This document shows positions 55,031 through 64,000 of a stretch of DNA of 64,000 nucleotides, piece after piece. This stretch comes from Erythrobacter sp. Lineage in GTDB: Bacteria > Pseudomonadota > Alphaproteobacteria > Sphingomonadales > Sphingomonadaceae. Location of the stretch: positions 208,385-272,384 of the forward strand of contig JAILWQ010000002.1 in the NCBI GenBank assembly GCA_025698865.1, given 5' to 3'. A program made the translations under genes and the position numbers. Position 1 is the first letter of the stretch. Every line of letters begins with the position of its first letter. The notes under the pieces are model-generated. The model was not told the DNA's origin, searched no databases, and was given only the letters and a program-made list of their open reading frames with translations.

Positions 55031-55173
55031 GTCGTTATCTTTCTCGAATGTCTGCAATCTGTGTACGCGCGCACGGTTTGCAAGACCCTGAATGACGCGG
55101 TTGCGCGCCGTTCAGGCTCGTTGGTCGGTCTGAAAGGGGCGGGGGCAACCTGCCCCAAGGAAAGCCCGGGGCG

Positions 55174-56760
55174 TCAGTGGCGGAAGTGGCGCATCCCGGT
55201 AAAGACCATGGCGAGATCATGCTCGTCGGCGGCGGCGATCACTTCCTCGTCGCGGATCGAGCCGCCCGGCTGGATGATCGCGGTCGCCCCGGCTTCGGCG
55301 GCGGCCAGCAGGCCATCGGCAAAGGGGAAGAACGCGTCGGAGGCGACGGCGCTGCCCCTGGTGCGCGGTTCGGCCCAGCGATAGGTCTCGGCGGCTTCGG
55401 CGGCCTTCATCGCGGCGATCCGGCTCGAATCGCGGCGGTTCATCTGGCCTGCGCCGATGCCGGCCGTCGCGCCGTCCTTGGCATAGACGATGGCGTTCGA
55501 CTTGACGTGGCGCGCGACGGTCCAGGCGAAGAGGCAGTCCTTCAGTTCCTGCTCGCTCGGCTCGCGCTTGGTGACGATCTTCAGGTCTTGCTCGCTGATC
55601 GCCCCGTTGTCGCGCGTCTGGACGAGCAGGCCGCCGGTGATTGTGACCTGAGTCACGCCGGGGCGGCGCGGATCGGGCAGGCCATCGGTGATGAGCAGGC
55701 GCAGGTTCTTCTTCTTTGCGAAGGCCGCACGCGCCGCTTCGTCCGCGCCCGGAGCGACCACGACCTCGGTGAAAATCTCGCAGATCGCTTCGGCCGTCGT
55801 TCCGTCGAGCGGCACGTTGGTCGCGACGATCCCGCCGAAGGCCGAGACGCTGTCGCAGTGCAGCGCATCGGTCCAGGCGTCGAGCAGGCTCGCGCGCTGA
55901 GCGACACCGCAGGGGTTCGCGTGCTTGACGATGACCACTGCCGGATCGCCGCCCGCAAACTCCGCCGCCAGTTCCAGCGCGGCGTTGGCGTCGTTGTAAT
56001 TGTTGTAGGAGAGTTCCTTGCCCTGCACCTGTTCGGCCTGGGGCAAGCCCTTGGCGACCACTCGCTGGGGCACGTAGAGCGCCGCCTTCTGGTGCGGGTT
56101 CTCGCCATAGCGCAGCTCGCCCGCCAGCGTGCTCGCCATGGCGCGGCGGGCGGGGAAGGTCTCGCCCTGATCGGCATAGGCGAACCACTGGCCGATTGCC
56201 GCGTCGTAGGCGGCGGTCGCGGCGAACGCCTTGGCCGCCATGCGCTTGCGGAAATCGAGCGAGGTCGCGCCCGAGCTCTCGATCTCGGCCAGCAGCGCGT
56301 CGTAATCCGCCGGGTCGGTCAGGATTGTCACGTAGCGGTGGTTCTTGGCCGCGCTGCGGACCATGCTCGGCCCGCCGATATCGATGTTCTCGATGATCTC
56401 GTCGCGTTCGGCACCCTTCGCGACGGTCGCCTCGAACGGGTAGAGATTGACCACGACGAGATCGATCGCGCCGATCCCGTGTTCCTGCATCGCGGCGGCA
56501 TGGGCAGCATCGTCGCGCACGGCGAGGAGCCCGCCATGGACCATCGGGTGCAGCGTCTTGACCCGCCCATCCATCATCTCGGGAAAGCCGGTCACGTCCG
56601 ACACGTCGCGGACCTCGAGGCCCGCCTCGCGCAGCGCCCGGGCCGTGCCGCCGGTGGAGACGAGTTCCACCCCGCGCGCCGCCAGCGCCTGTCCCAGTTC
56701 GACCAATCTGCTCTTGTCGGACACCGAAAGCAGTGCCCGCCCGATCGCTACCTCGCTCAA
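55174..56760 (-). CDS. purH: Bifunctional AICAR formyltransferase / IMP cyclohydrolase
   Basis: A 528-residue enzyme doing the last two steps of IMP synthesis. The N-terminal MGS-like IMP cyclohydrolase ([42 protein letters not shown]...[16 protein letters not shown]) is followed by the transformylase with [16 protein letters not shown] and [13 protein letters not shown]. The C-terminus ([55 protein letters not shown]) is complete. The start must be TTG at 56760, five bases after the heparinase stop, with TGGGG upstream; no ATG or GTG is in frame nearby. It is the last gene of rpe-heparinase-purH. Confidence 0.96.
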   Translation of the reverse strand: MSEVAIGRALLSVSDKSRLVELGQALAARGVELVSTGGTARALREAGLEVRDVSDVTGFPEMMDGRVKTLHPMVHGGLLAVRDDAAHAAAMQEHGIGAIDLVVVNLYPFEATVAKGAERDEIIENIDIGGPSMVRSAAKNHRYVTILTDPADYDALLAEIESSGATSLDFRKRMAAKAFAATAAYDAAIGQWFAYADQGETFPARRAMASTLAGELRYGENPHQKAALYVPQRVVAKGLPQAEQVQGKELSYNNYNDANAALELAAEFAGGDPAVVIVKHANPCGVAQRASLLDAWTDALHCDSVSAFGGIVATNVPLDGTTAEAICEIFTEVVVAPGADEAARAAFAKKKNLRLLITDGLPDPRRPGVTQVTITGGLLVQTRDNGAISEQDLKIVTKREPSEQELKDCLFAWTVARHVKSNAIVYAKDGATAGIGAGQMNRRDSSRIAAMKAAEAAETYRWAEPRTRGSAVASDAFFPFADGLLAAAEAGATAIIQPGGSIRDEEVIAAADEHDLAMVFTGMRHFRH

Positions 56761-56765
56761 AATGC

Positions 56766-58619
56766 TTACCCCATTCTCTTCAGCAGCCAGGGGAAGCGTT
56801 CCCCGCTGCGCGATGTCAGGCCCGATATCACCAGCTGGCTGCTGGCGCGCGGCCGGCCCAGCCCGTCGACCCACAGGCTGTCCTCGACGGTCAGTTCCTG
56901 TCCGGTGCTGTCCCCGCCGAGGCGGAAATGCCAGTAACTTCCGTCCGGCAGGGCGAGCCCGGCACCCCGCCCGTCTTCCGACAGGCCGATCTCGATCCGC
57001 GGCGCCAGATGGAAGCGGATGGCGAAGTCGATCTTGCCGCGCTTGCCGCGCCGTCCGGCAGGCTCCAGCACATCTTCGCCGCGCAGTTCCTCGCCTTCGG
57101 GCGAGAGGATCAGCACCCGGCGGTGAGTGAGACCGAAGCGCGAGGCATAGCCATCATGCGCCGCCTCGAGCCGGGTCGCGGGCCGGCCGCGCACCTTAAG
57201 CTCGCCGCGCTGGACGTCGACCTCCTCCACGCCCTTGCCGATCTGTCCCTTGATGAGGACGGCGGTGGAGTTGGCATCGTCGAGCACCAGCGTCGAATGC
57301 GCGGCGGTGGCGCGCAGGCCCTGCTCGATCCGCGCCGGCGTGGCGCCGCCGGCGACTTCCGCGCCGCCGCAATTGACCACGATGCGCTGCTCGCCATGGC
57401 TGAACTCGAAGGCCAGCGTCGAAGCGCAGCCGAAACGCGCATGGCGCGGGCGCGGCGGCGGCGCGGCGTCGAATTGCAGCACGCCCTTGCCTGCAGTGGC
57501 GCGCTGATAGCCCCACTGGCGCAATTCGCGCGGCGGACGGGCGCGCACGCCGCTCGCCTCGACCAGCTGGGAGAAATCGCGGGACGAAACGGCATTCGCC
57601 CCCTGCCACGAACCCAGCCCGCCATCGCCGTGACGCAGGGTGAGGAGCGGCGGGACCAGCATCTCGATCATCGCGCCCAGCGCGGCGGGCGGATCGCGGC
57701 GGACCGCGGCGTAGCAGGCGCGCAGGTCGATCAGCAGCGCCACCGCCTCCATCTGCGCGAGCGGGCTGCGCGACAGCAGACCGCCATCCTCGCTCGCCAC
57801 CTCGCCCAGCGCGCCGAGGAACCCCGCCTCTCCGAACAGGCGGCGCGGCCGCCCCTCGGGCAGAAGCAGCCCGGCCGCCACGATCGCGGACCAGCCGGTC
57901 AGCGCCCCCAGCCGGTCGGGCGCGGTTTCGACCTTGCGGTCGAGCCAGCGGGCGGTGGCCTCGATCGCCTCGTGGATCTCGCCCCGCCGCCTGGGATTCT
58001 CGCCCGAGAGCAGCAGCGGCGCGTGGACCAGCCAGGCGAGCAGGCGCTGGCCGGCCCGCTCCACGGTCCAGGCGGGGCCCTTGCCTGGCTCGGCATTGGA
58101 TTTCAGCCAGTCGAAAAAGATGCCTTCCGCCTGCGCGCTGCACTGTTCACGCGGAGCCGCGGCGGCCAGATCACGCAGCCAGGTGAAGCCGTGCAGCACG
58201 CGATTGACCGGCGGGGCGTGGCTGGCGCTGGAGGAAAAGTCGCACTTGTCGATTGCCAGCTTCAGCCCATCGATCGTGAACTGCCCGGCGCGCACGCCCT
58301 TGCCGCGCGCCAGATCGCCGGCCAGCGGCGTCTCGACCGTCCCCAGCAGACGGGGGCGGGCGGGTTTACGCAAGGGGGCCGCGAGGAACGAGCCGGGGAC
58401 ACCGATACGATAGGCCCAGCGCAGGCCGGCATCGAACAGCCCCTCGCGCGGCGGGGCGAAATCGGCAGGGACCAGCGCGCGGGCCGGCGCGAGTTCGGCC
58501 GGGCCGCCTTCTTCGGCCAGCGCCTCGACCTCGTCGTCGGCCAGCATGAAAGGCGCCGAGCCTTCTTCCGAGAGCGTCTCGTCCTCGCCGCGCTGGAGCG
58601 TGAGCGCGCCCTCGCTCAT
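56766..58619 (-). CDS. Heparinase II/III family protein
   Basis: A 617-residue protein. The N-terminal (alpha/alpha)6 toroid part ([46 protein letters not shown]) is followed by a C-terminal beta-sandwich ([39 protein letters not shown]). Family members are polysaccharide lyases, but many alphaproteobacterial ones, always next to rpe/purH, have an unclear role in envelope polysaccharides. No signal peptide is visible, which is unusual for a lyase. Overlaps rpe by ATGA. Confidence 0.88.
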   Translation of the reverse strand: MSEGALTLQRGEDETLSEEGSAPFMLADDEVEALAEEGGPAELAPARALVPADFAPPREGLFDAGLRWAYRIGVPGSFLAAPLRKPARPRLLGTVETPLAGDLARGKGVRAGQFTIDGLKLAIDKCDFSSSASHAPPVNRVLHGFTWLRDLAAAAPREQCSAQAEGIFFDWLKSNAEPGKGPAWTVERAGQRLLAWLVHAPLLLSGENPRRRGEIHEAIEATARWLDRKVETAPDRLGALTGWSAIVAAGLLLPEGRPRRLFGEAGFLGALGEVASEDGGLLSRSPLAQMEAVALLIDLRACYAAVRRDPPAALGAMIEMLVPPLLTLRHGDGGLGSWQGANAVSSRDFSQLVEASGVRARPPRELRQWGYQRATAGKGVLQFDAAPPPRPRHARFGCASTLAFEFSHGEQRIVVNCGGAEVAGGATPARIEQGLRATAAHSTLVLDDANSTAVLIKGQIGKGVEEVDVQRGELKVRGRPATRLEAAHDGYASRFGLTHRRVLILSPEGEELRGEDVLEPAGRRGKRGKIDFAIRFHLAPRIEIGLSEDGRGAGLALPDGSYWHFRLGGDSTGQELTVEDSLWVDGLGRPRASSQLVISGLTSRSGERFPWLLKRMG

Positions 58620-59278
58620 ACATCGCCCCGCAGGGCGGCGATGTTGGTCCGGTAATGGTCGGGGCCGCCCTTGAACGTGGCCGATCCGGCGACCAGCACG
58701 TCCGCCCCGGCGGCCACGCAGTCGCGCGCCGTGGCTGCATCGACCCCGCCGTCGACCTCGAGATGGATCGGGCGCCCGGTCGCCTCGATACGGCTTCGCA
58801 CCGCTTCGATCTTGGCAAGCTGGCTGCGGATGAAGCTCTGCCCGCCAAAGCCGGGATTGACGCTCATCACCAGCACCAGGTCGACGAGATCCATGAGGTT
58901 GTCGAGCGCCTCGACCGGCGTTCCCGGATTGAGCACCACGCCGGCCTTCTTGCCGAGCGCGCGGATCGCCTGAAGCGTGCGGTGGATGTGCGGGCCGGCC
59001 TCGGGATGGACAGTGATGATATCCGCCCCGGCCTCGGCAAAGGCTTCGAGATAGGGGTCGATCGGCGAGATCATCAGATGAACGTCGAACGGCTTGTCGG
59101 TGTGCGGGCGCAGCGCCTTGACCACGGCCGGGCCGATGGTGATGTTGGGCACGTAATGGCCGTCCATCACGTCGATATGGATCCAGTCCGCGCCGGCTTC
59201 GTCGATCGCACGGACTTCCTCGCCGAGACGCGCGAAGTCGGCGGAGAGAATGGATGGAGATATCAGCGGCGCAGCCAT
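58616..59278 (-). CDS. rpe: Ribulose-phosphate 3-epimerase
   Basis: A 220-residue TIM barrel interconverting ribulose-5-P and xylulose-5-[41 protein letters not shown] (metal His and Asp), [18 protein letters not shown] and [31 protein letters not shown] are all canonical. It heads the rpe-heparinase-purH operon, feeding pentose phosphate toward purine synthesis. Its promoter lies in the 245-base divergent gap with the DUF2141 gene. Confidence 0.97.
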   Translation of the reverse strand: MAAPLISPSILSADFARLGEEVRAIDEAGADWIHIDVMDGHYVPNITIGPAVVKALRPHTDKPFDVHLMISPIDPYLEAFAEAGADIITVHPEAGPHIHRTLQAIRALGKKAGVVLNPGTPVEALDNLMDLVDLVLVMSVNPGFGGQSFIRSQLAKIEAVRSRIEATGRPIHLEVDGGVDAATARDCVAAGADVLVAGSATFKGGPDHYRTNIAALRGDV

Positions 59279-59523
59279 GGGCGGTACCTGTCGCGAAGGG
59301 TGCCCGCCCGCCTAGAAGCTGCCCTCCGCCGTGAACAGGCCTGCGTCCGAGTTTTCCCCTGCACGGGGGAAAGAGCTACGCCCGCTGGCGACAGTACGGG
59401 CACTGCGAACGGCGAAACGCCGACATTAAGCCGCAATTCAGCCGCTTCGGTGCACATGCGCGTCAAAGACGGGGCAGGCAGGGCACACCAGATGCCGGCC
59501 GTAACTCCCCACAGAAACGGGTT

Positions 59524-60021
59524 ATGCGAATGAACAGGATGCTTTTCCCGGCGCTTGCCGGATCGCTGGTCGCCGCCACGGTGCTGGTCGCCGGGCCTGC
59601 CCAGGCACAGTACCGCCAGACCATTTCCAACAACTCGGCCAAATGTTCGGGCAACGGCCCGGCCGTCTGGGTGACCATTAACGGCGTCAGCGAAAGCCGC
59701 GGCAAGATCCGCGTGCAGAGCTATCGCGCCACCAAGCAGGACTGGCTGGAAAGCGGGCGCTGGCTCAACCGGATCGAGGTGCCGGCCAAGGCGGGGCAGA
59801 TGACCTTCTGCATGCCGGTGCCTGCCGCGGGGCGCTACGGCATCGCGGTGCGCCACGACGTCAACGGCAACGGCAAGACCGACCTGTCGACCGATGGCGG
59901 GGCAATGTCGAACAACCCCTCGCTCAACATCTTCAATCTCGGCAAGCCGAGCTACACCAAGGTCGGCTTCGATGTCGGCAATTCGGTGAAGTCGATCACG
60001 ATCAACATGCGCTACATGTGA
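59524..60021 (+). CDS. DUF2141 exported protein
   Basis: A 165-residue protein with a signal peptide (MNRMLFPALAGSLVAATVLVAGPAQAQ). The mature part has the DUF2141 beta-sandwich pattern: VWVTINGVSESRGKIRVQSYR, FCMPVPAAGRYGIAVRHDVNGNGKTDLSTDGG (the DVNGNGKTD loop looks calcium-binding), and SLNIFNLGKPSYTKVGFDVG. Function unknown. ATG at 59524 or 59530 could start it. Its last 10 bases overlap the end of the convergent nucleotidyltransferase-like gene. Confidence 0.88.
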   Translation: MRMNRMLFPALAGSLVAATVLVAGPAQAQYRQTISNNSAKCSGNGPAVWVTINGVSESRGKIRVQSYRATKQDWLESGRWLNRIEVPAKAGQMTFCMPVPAAGRYGIAVRHDVNGNGKTDLSTDGGAMSNNPSLNIFNLGKPSYTKVGFDVGNSVKSITINMRYM

Positions 60022-60917
60022 TCGCGGGTCTTCCTGCGGCGGCGCCACAGCGTCCATAACACGCCCGGCGCGGCGAGAAGCGGATGCTTCTCGCGGAACG
60101 GCGTGACCTCGAAGGCGATGCCGGTGTGGCGTTCGACCTTCCAGGCGGCATAGGCGGCCGCGCCCTCGAAAGTGGTAGTCGCCTTGCCCAGCCGCAGGAG
60201 GTTGAGCGGCTTGCCGAGCCGCTGGCGGGTCTTCCACCAGCGCCGGATCCTCGCCCGCCTGCGCGGAGCCAGATCGGGCCGCAGGATTTCTCCCTCGCAG
60301 GTAAAATCGATGTCCTGCGCCTTCCAGGCGAGAGGCAGGAGCCCGTCGAAATGCGCGCGATTGACAGCGAGAATGTCGTTCTCGCGCCCCGCTTTCTCGA
60401 CCCGGAATTCGGCGCGGTAGGTCGCGCGGAACAGGGCCCGCCAGTAATCGCCCGCCGTCCCCTGCGCCGGCCCGAGCGCGGCGGCGAGGCGGCTCGCCGT
60501 GAGCGCGGCTGCTGCCACCGCCTCCCGCACCGCATCGCCGGCTTTGTCGTCGCGCCGCCAGACCAGCGCCGAAGGCTGGACGAAGCGCGCCCAGAGGGTC
60601 GTGTCGCGCGTCTCGCCGGCAGCAGCGGCGCTAAACTTCGCCAGCGACATGGTCGCGATCTTGGCACGCAGGACCGAACCGCCATGCGGCCACTCGCGGT
60701 AGCTGACGCGCGGCCAGATTCGCTCCGCCTGCGGCCCGGGCAGCAGCACGTAGAAATCGAGCACGCCCTCGAGCGAGCCGGTGCGCAGATTGGAGCCGTA
60801 GAACAGCACCGCGCTCGCATCGGCCTCTTCGGCCAGCATCGCGGCGAAAGCGGCGACCTCCGGCCGGATGTCCTGCGCCAGCGCCTCGCCGACGCGTTCC
60901 CGCAGAAGCTCGCTCAT
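60012..60917 (-). CDS. Nucleotidyltransferase-fold protein (possibly Tam41-like CDP-DAG synthase)
   Basis: A 301-residue protein. FYGSNLRTGSLEGVLDFYVLLPG (residues 39-61) has the GS...LDFxV layout of polymerase-beta-type nucleotidyltransferases, where GS and the Asp would hold nucleotide and metal. Later SYREWPHGGSVLRAKIATMSLAKF and LWARFVQPSALVWRRDD resemble the order in Tam41-type CDP-DAG synthases; I cannot confirm this by eye. It begins 7 bases after the diacylglycerol kinase gene, fitting a phospholipid role (DAG to PA to CDP-DAG). No membrane segment is obvious. Function is inferred with low certainty. Confidence 0.6.
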   Translation of the reverse strand: MSELLRERVGEALAQDIRPEVAAFAAMLAEEADASAVLFYGSNLRTGSLEGVLDFYVLLPGPQAERIWPRVSYREWPHGGSVLRAKIATMSLAKFSAAAAGETRDTTLWARFVQPSALVWRRDDKAGDAVREAVAAAALTASRLAAALGPAQGTAGDYWRALFRATYRAEFRVEKAGRENDILAVNRAHFDGLLPLAWKAQDIDFTCEGEILRPDLAPRRRARIRRWWKTRQRLGKPLNLLRLGKATTTFEGAAAYAAWKVERHTGIAFEVTPFREKHPLLAAPGVLWTLWRRRRKTRDHM

Positions 60918-60924
60918 GCAGCGC

Positions 60925-61944
60925 TCACGGCGCGACGAAGGTGAGCTCTGGCCCCTGCGCGACGAGATAGGAGCCCGCCTCGAAGGCCTCGCCGTCGAGG
61001 ATGAACTGTCCGCCCACCTCGAGCTCGAAGGCCTCGGCGTCGATCTGGTGGAGGCCCGCGCGGCCGAGCCATTTCGGCTGCCATCCCGCGACGACCAGCG
61101 GAAGCGCCGCCATCAGCCAGCGCCGCGGCCGGTCCATCACTGCCAGCTTCAGCCCGCCGCGCTGCGGCCCGAACGGCTTCAGCCCCATCGGCATCCGATG
61201 GAGAGTCGAGGCGAAGAGGATTTCGCGCCGCGCAGGATCGCCATGGCCCGAATGGGGCGCAGGCTCGCCGCCCGGCAGCAAGCGGATGGTCATCGGCACG
61301 CCGCGCCGCCAGGGATTGCTGTCTCGCCCGAAGACCGACTGGATGACGCCCCAGCCGGTCGTCACGCCGACGCCGAGACTGTCGAAGAAACCGAGCTTGT
61401 GCGCGCCCTGCCCCGCCCCGATCGCGTGGGTGAAGGCCCCGGCGCCGAGAATGAAGCCGACCAGCGGATCGCTGCCGTGCTCATCCGGGCCGTCCAGCCG
61501 TGTGATCTGCAATGGCCGGCGGACCACGCGCCGCCCGCTCTCGAAAGCCTCGATCGCCTGGACAAGCGTCGCATCACTCGGCGCGCCGAGATCGACATTG
61601 AGAGCGTTTGTCTTGCCCTTGGGCAGGATCGCGAGGACCGGCCAGTTCGCGCCGAAGACGGCCTGCCCGCAGGTCAGCACGTCGCGCACGGTGCCGTCGC
61701 CGCCATTGATGACGAGATATTCGATCCCGCGCTCGGCGAAATCGGCCAGCACCTCGACAATCTGGCCCCGTGTCTGTGGAGTGCCGACCAGCACGTCCTC
61801 GCGCCCGCCGAGATGAAGGTCCTGCCCGCGATTGCGGTGGCTGCGCGGATTGTAGACGATGCCGATCCGCGCCTTGCGCACCGCCGGCACTCCCTCGCCG
61901 ATGGGCGAGGGCTGGCTGGGCAGGCGGTGGATCGACGCGGTCAT
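60925..61944 (-). CDS. Diacylglycerol/lipid kinase family protein
   Basis: A 339-residue lipid kinase of the DagK/YegS fold. The nucleotide-binding motif is YLVINGGDGTVRDVLT (about residue 75); IGIVYNPRSHRNRGQ begins the domain, and LAILPKGKTNALNVDLGAP replaces the usual PxGTGN motif with PKGKTN. The C-terminal beta-sandwich has LVGFILGAGAFTHAIGAGQ and DGEAFEAG. It should phosphorylate diacylglycerol or a related lipid. The start at MTASIHRLPSQPS is a compromise; no SD is seen. It pairs with the gene 7 bases downstream. Confidence 0.85.
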   Translation of the reverse strand: MTASIHRLPSQPSPIGEGVPAVRKARIGIVYNPRSHRNRGQDLHLGGREDVLVGTPQTRGQIVEVLADFAERGIEYLVINGGDGTVRDVLTCGQAVFGANWPVLAILPKGKTNALNVDLGAPSDATLVQAIEAFESGRRVVRRPLQITRLDGPDEHGSDPLVGFILGAGAFTHAIGAGQGAHKLGFFDSLGVGVTTGWGVIQSVFGRDSNPWRRGVPMTIRLLPGGEPAPHSGHGDPARREILFASTLHRMPMGLKPFGPQRGGLKLAVMDRPRRWLMAALPLVVAGWQPKWLGRAGLHQIDAEAFELEVGGQFILDGEAFEAGSYLVAQGPELTFVAP

Positions 61945-62155
61945 GGGGGGCAAACGGCTCTGCGATGGAGTGGTGCCGACGAGCGCGCCGGGATGGAACC
62001 GGCGCATCCGGCGGACCGTCCGGCCCGCGCCCCTGCCGCCAGGGGACAGCGCCTGCCCGTCCAGATGACGAAAACCGCGCCACTTCGCAAGCGCGATGTG
62101 GCGACCGGCATGACCGGCCGCCACAGCTATGCCCTAAAGGTTGGCAAGTCCCGCG

Positions 62156-62851
62156 TCAGGCGTCCTTCAGTTCGGACGCGAAGACCGCGGGCTCGATATC
62201 CTCGGTCGGAGTTTCCGAAATGATCTTGGGCGGCATCGGAAGGTCCGGCGTCGGATTGCCGGGCTCGAGCTCGAAGAGCTGGGCGAGCCGGCCGTTGCGC
62301 ACGTCGTAGATCCAGCCATGGAGGGTCAGGTCCTGCCCGCGCCCGACCGCTGCGCGCACCACGTCGAGCTCCGACAGGCGCAGGAGCTGTTCCCGCACGT
62401 TCAGCTCGGCCAGCCGGTTCTGCCGCGACAGCGGATCCTCGACCGCGTCCAGTTCGGTGCGATAGGTCTCGTAGACCTCGCGCACCGAGCGCAGCCAGGA
62501 CTTCATGTGTCCCGTCGCATCGTTGCGCATCGCCGCGCCGATCCCGCTGCAACCGTAATGGCCGCAGACGATGATATGCTCGATCCGGAAATCCTCCACC
62601 GCGTGCTGGAGGTCGGCCAGGAGATTGTCGTCCTCCTGATAGACCAGGTTGGCCAGATTGCGGTGGATGAACAGTTCGCCGGGCCGGGTCTGGGTGATGT
62701 GGTGCGGAACGACACGGCTGTCGGAGCCGCCGATCCACATGATCTCCGGGTTCTGGCCAACGGTCTGCTGCGCGAAATAGTCCTTCTTGCGTTCGCGCAT
62801 CTCGGCCGACCAGGCCTTGTTCGAAAGCATCAGTTCGCGGATGGTCTTCAT
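62156..62851 (-). CDS. Beta-carbonic-anhydrase-like protein, first zinc Cys replaced by Gly
   Basis: A 231-residue beta-CA-type protein. Numbering matches E. coli Can: Asp44-Arg46 in GGSDSRVV, His98 and Cys101 in VCGHYGCSG are kept. But position 42, which is a zinc-binding Cys, is Gly (codon GGC at 62726-62728, one base from TGC), and the following PANTI is PHHIT. Only two of three protein zinc ligands remain; activity is doubtful, or His49/His50 supply a ligand. The start overlaps the SulP stop (ATGA). The pair SulP plus carbonic anhydrase usually handles bicarbonate. Confidence 0.9.
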   Translation of the reverse strand: MKTIRELMLSNKAWSAEMRERKKDYFAQQTVGQNPEIMWIGGSDSRVVPHHITQTRPGELFIHRNLANLVYQEDDNLLADLQHAVEDFRIEHIIVCGHYGCSGIGAAMRNDATGHMKSWLRSVREVYETYRTELDAVEDPLSRQNRLAELNVREQLLRLSELDVVRAAVGRGQDLTLHGWIYDVRNGRLAQLFELEPGNPTPDLPMPPKIISETPTEDIEPAVFASELKDA

Positions 62852-64000
62852 GTGTAGACTACCTTCTTCGAGGGTGCTTCGAGCGGGATGTCCTCGAGAT
62901 GGTCGACATCGCCGCGAATGGTCACCGCCACGTCACGGAAGCGCGCATTGCGGGCAAAGCTGTTGATGATGTCGATATTGTCGGGGTCGATGAATTCGGC
63001 CCGCTCCAGATCGATCACCACGCTTGCGCCCTCGGGCACCTTGTTGAGCGAGTTCTGCAGCTCGTACTTGTGAATGAAGTAGAGGTTGCGCCGGGCGCTC
63101 ACCATCCAGAAATCGCCATCATTCGCGACGCTGATCGAGGTGCGGAAATTGCGCGCCACGACGAAGACGAAGCCGATGACCAGACCGATGATGATGCCGC
63201 GCAGGAGGTCGGTGAACAGGATGGCGGCGATCGTCGCGATGAATGGGACGAACTGGTGCCAGCCCTGCGCCCAGCGACGCTTGTACAGCTCGGGCGTGTT
63301 CAGCTTGTAGCCGACCTGGATCAGGATCGCGGCAAGCGCGGCGAGCGGGATCAGGTTGAGCACGAACGGGATCAGCAGCACGCTCAGCAGCAGCCAGAAA
63401 CCGTGCAGGATGGCCGAGGTCTTGGTCTCGGCACCCGCGGCGACATTGGCGGAGGAACGCACGATGACCGAGGTCAGCGGCAGGCCGCCGATCAGGCCCG
63501 ACAGGAAGTTGCCGCCGCCCTGGGCGAGGAGCTCGTGGTTCTTGTCGGTCGTGCGGCGCTGGGGGTCGATCTCGTCCACCGCCTTGACGCAGAGCAGCGA
63601 TTCGAGGCTGGCGACGATGGCGAGCGTGAACGCCACGATCCACACGTCGGGCATGCCGATGGCCGAGAAATCCGGCGTGCGGAACTGGCCGACGAACTCG
63701 CCGATCGAGCCCGAGACCGGCACCTGCACCAGATGGCTCGGCTCGATCACCAGACCGGGCGCGAAAATCTTGAACGCCTCGTTGGCGATAACGCCGAACA
63801 GCACGACCACGAGCGGGCCGGGCAGCAGCTTCAGCGGACCGTTCTTGGGCCGCTTCGCATCCCACCAGAACAGGAAGACGATCGAAACGAAGGCGACCAG
63901 CATCGGTCCGGGCAGGAAGAAGTCCCACACGGAGTAGAACAGCGCCGACAGCGTGTTGAGCCCGTCGGGCTGGAGGAAGCTGAGGCTGCCTTCGAAATCG
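62848..64000 (-). CDS. SulP family anion transporter, C-terminal part (partial gene)
   Basis: The gene runs off the right edge; at least 383 codons are seen, continuous to base 64000, although a GTG at 63930 could be mistaken for its start. It has many helices and the SulP motifs NFLSGLIGGLPLTSVIVRSSANVAAGAETKTSAILHGF. A STAS domain then follows (residues about 265-360 of the visible part: GASVVIDLERAEFIDPDNIDIINSFARN). Members move sulfate, bicarbonate or other anions; the overlap with a carbonic-anhydrase gene suggests bicarbonate. The C-terminal VVYT is complete. Confidence 0.94.
   Translation of the reverse strand, partial: DFEGSLSFLQPDGLNTLSALFYSVWDFFLPGPMLVAFVSIVFLFWWDAKRPKNGPLKLLPGPLVVVLFGVIANEAFKIFAPGLVIEPSHLVQVPVSGSIGEFVGQFRTPDFSAIGMPDVWIVAFTLAIVASLESLLCVKAVDEIDPQRRTTDKNHELLAQGGGNFLSGLIGGLPLTSVIVRSSANVAAGAETKTSAILHGFWLLLSVLLIPFVLNLIPLAALAAILIQVGYKLNTPELYKRRWAQGWHQFVPFIATIAAILFTDLLRGIIIGLVIGFVFVVARNFRTSISVANDGDFWMVSARRNLYFIHKYELQNSLNKVPEGASVVIDLERAEFIDPDNIDIINSFARNARFRDVAVTIRGDVDHLEDIPLEAPSKKVVYT

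Noticed and set aside
59330..59375. Hairpin TCCCC-TGCAC-GGGGA in the rpe/DUF2141 gap as a terminator
   Set aside because: No run of T follows on either strand, and both flanking genes are transcribed away from it.
1..64000. Insertion sequences, prophage, CRISPR arrays, rRNA
   Set aside because: No transposase, integrase, regularly spaced repeat or rRNA sequence was recognised on either strand.

Overview
This is 64 kb of GC-rich (about two-thirds G+C), densely packed chromosomal DNA. It looks like an alphaproteobacterium of the Sphingomonadales, most likely Erythrobacteraceae (Erythrobacter/Qipengyuania/Altererythrobacter type). The evidence is the set of gene families: a DUF3576 lipoprotein, an LptC with no lptB beside it, the 180-kDa NAD-GDH, a CYP153-like P450, a beta-ketoacyl/acetoacetyl-CoA reductase, and N-terminal-helix IHF-beta. 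ATGA/TGATG stop-start overlaps are frequent and GTG/TTG starts are common. The species call is inference. I see no insertion sequence, prophage, CRISPR array or rRNA; there is one tRNA, Leu(UAA).

Layout. 1-2.2 kb: end of gltB and gltD (glutamate synthase). 2.2-3.9 kb: a small membrane protein and ung, with an RNase D-like exonuclease facing away. 3.9-5.2 kb: lptC-lptA. 5.2-9.7 kb (minus): a four-gene unit, DUF3576 lipoprotein-leuS-lptE-holA. 10-12.1 kb: a secreted protein, phaB-like reductase and a CheY-like regulator. 12.1-17.3 kb: a membrane HTH/DUF4019 regulator, a ribbon-helix-helix protein, a 73-residue stress-type protein, murA, an acyl-CoA ligase and an M23 peptidase. 17.4-21.4 kb (minus): glnE-bcp-DUF455 ferritin-like protein, linked by 4-base overlaps. 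21.6-25.5 kb: agmatine deiminase, a TSUP permease and thrS. 25.5-28.4 kb: thrS leader region, then alpha/beta hydrolase-TPR protein-LLM monooxygenase. 28.5-34.5 kb: NAD-glutamate dehydrogenase and a ferredoxin-NAD reductase. 34.5-37.7 kb (minus): queG and a penicillin-acylase lipoprotein. 37.8-41.4 kb: an ABC-2 exporter pair and the CYP153-like P450. 41.5-46.8 kb: exported MsrB, a double-PilZ protein, a nucleotide-sugar epimerase, tRNA-Leu, ihfB, a GntR/YtrA regulator and a POT peptide transporter. 46.9-50.9 kb: two amidohydrolases, an FKBP isomerase and an NnrU protein. 50.9-54.9 kb (minus): dxs-enoyl-CoA hydratase, Zur-like regulator, and exported MsrA behind a 39-residue membrane peptide. 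55.2-59.3 kb (minus): rpe-heparinase-purH. 59.5-64 kb: a DUF2141 protein, a nucleotidyltransferase-like protein with a diacylglycerol kinase, and a beta-carbonic-anhydrase-like gene overlapping a SulP transporter that runs off the window.

How it fits together. Nitrogen and glutamate handling recurs (gltBD, glnE, gdh). Envelope biogenesis recurs (lptC/A/E, murA, M23, heparinase, sugar epimerase), as does oxidative repair (bcp, MsrA, MsrB).

The most interesting item is in the thrS-hydrolase gap. On the minus strand, about 125 bases before thrS, lies a 22-codon reading frame with seven consecutive threonine codons. It is followed at once by a terminator-like hairpin with a competing antiterminator, and it is preceded by a promoter that would make it (nearly) leaderless. 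That is the complete architecture of a ribosome-mediated threonine attenuator in front of threonyl-tRNA synthetase. Second are two apparent loss-of-ligand enzymes: the SulP-linked carbonic anhydrase has Gly in place of its first zinc-binding Cys, and the second amidohydrolase lacks the HxH metal motif.
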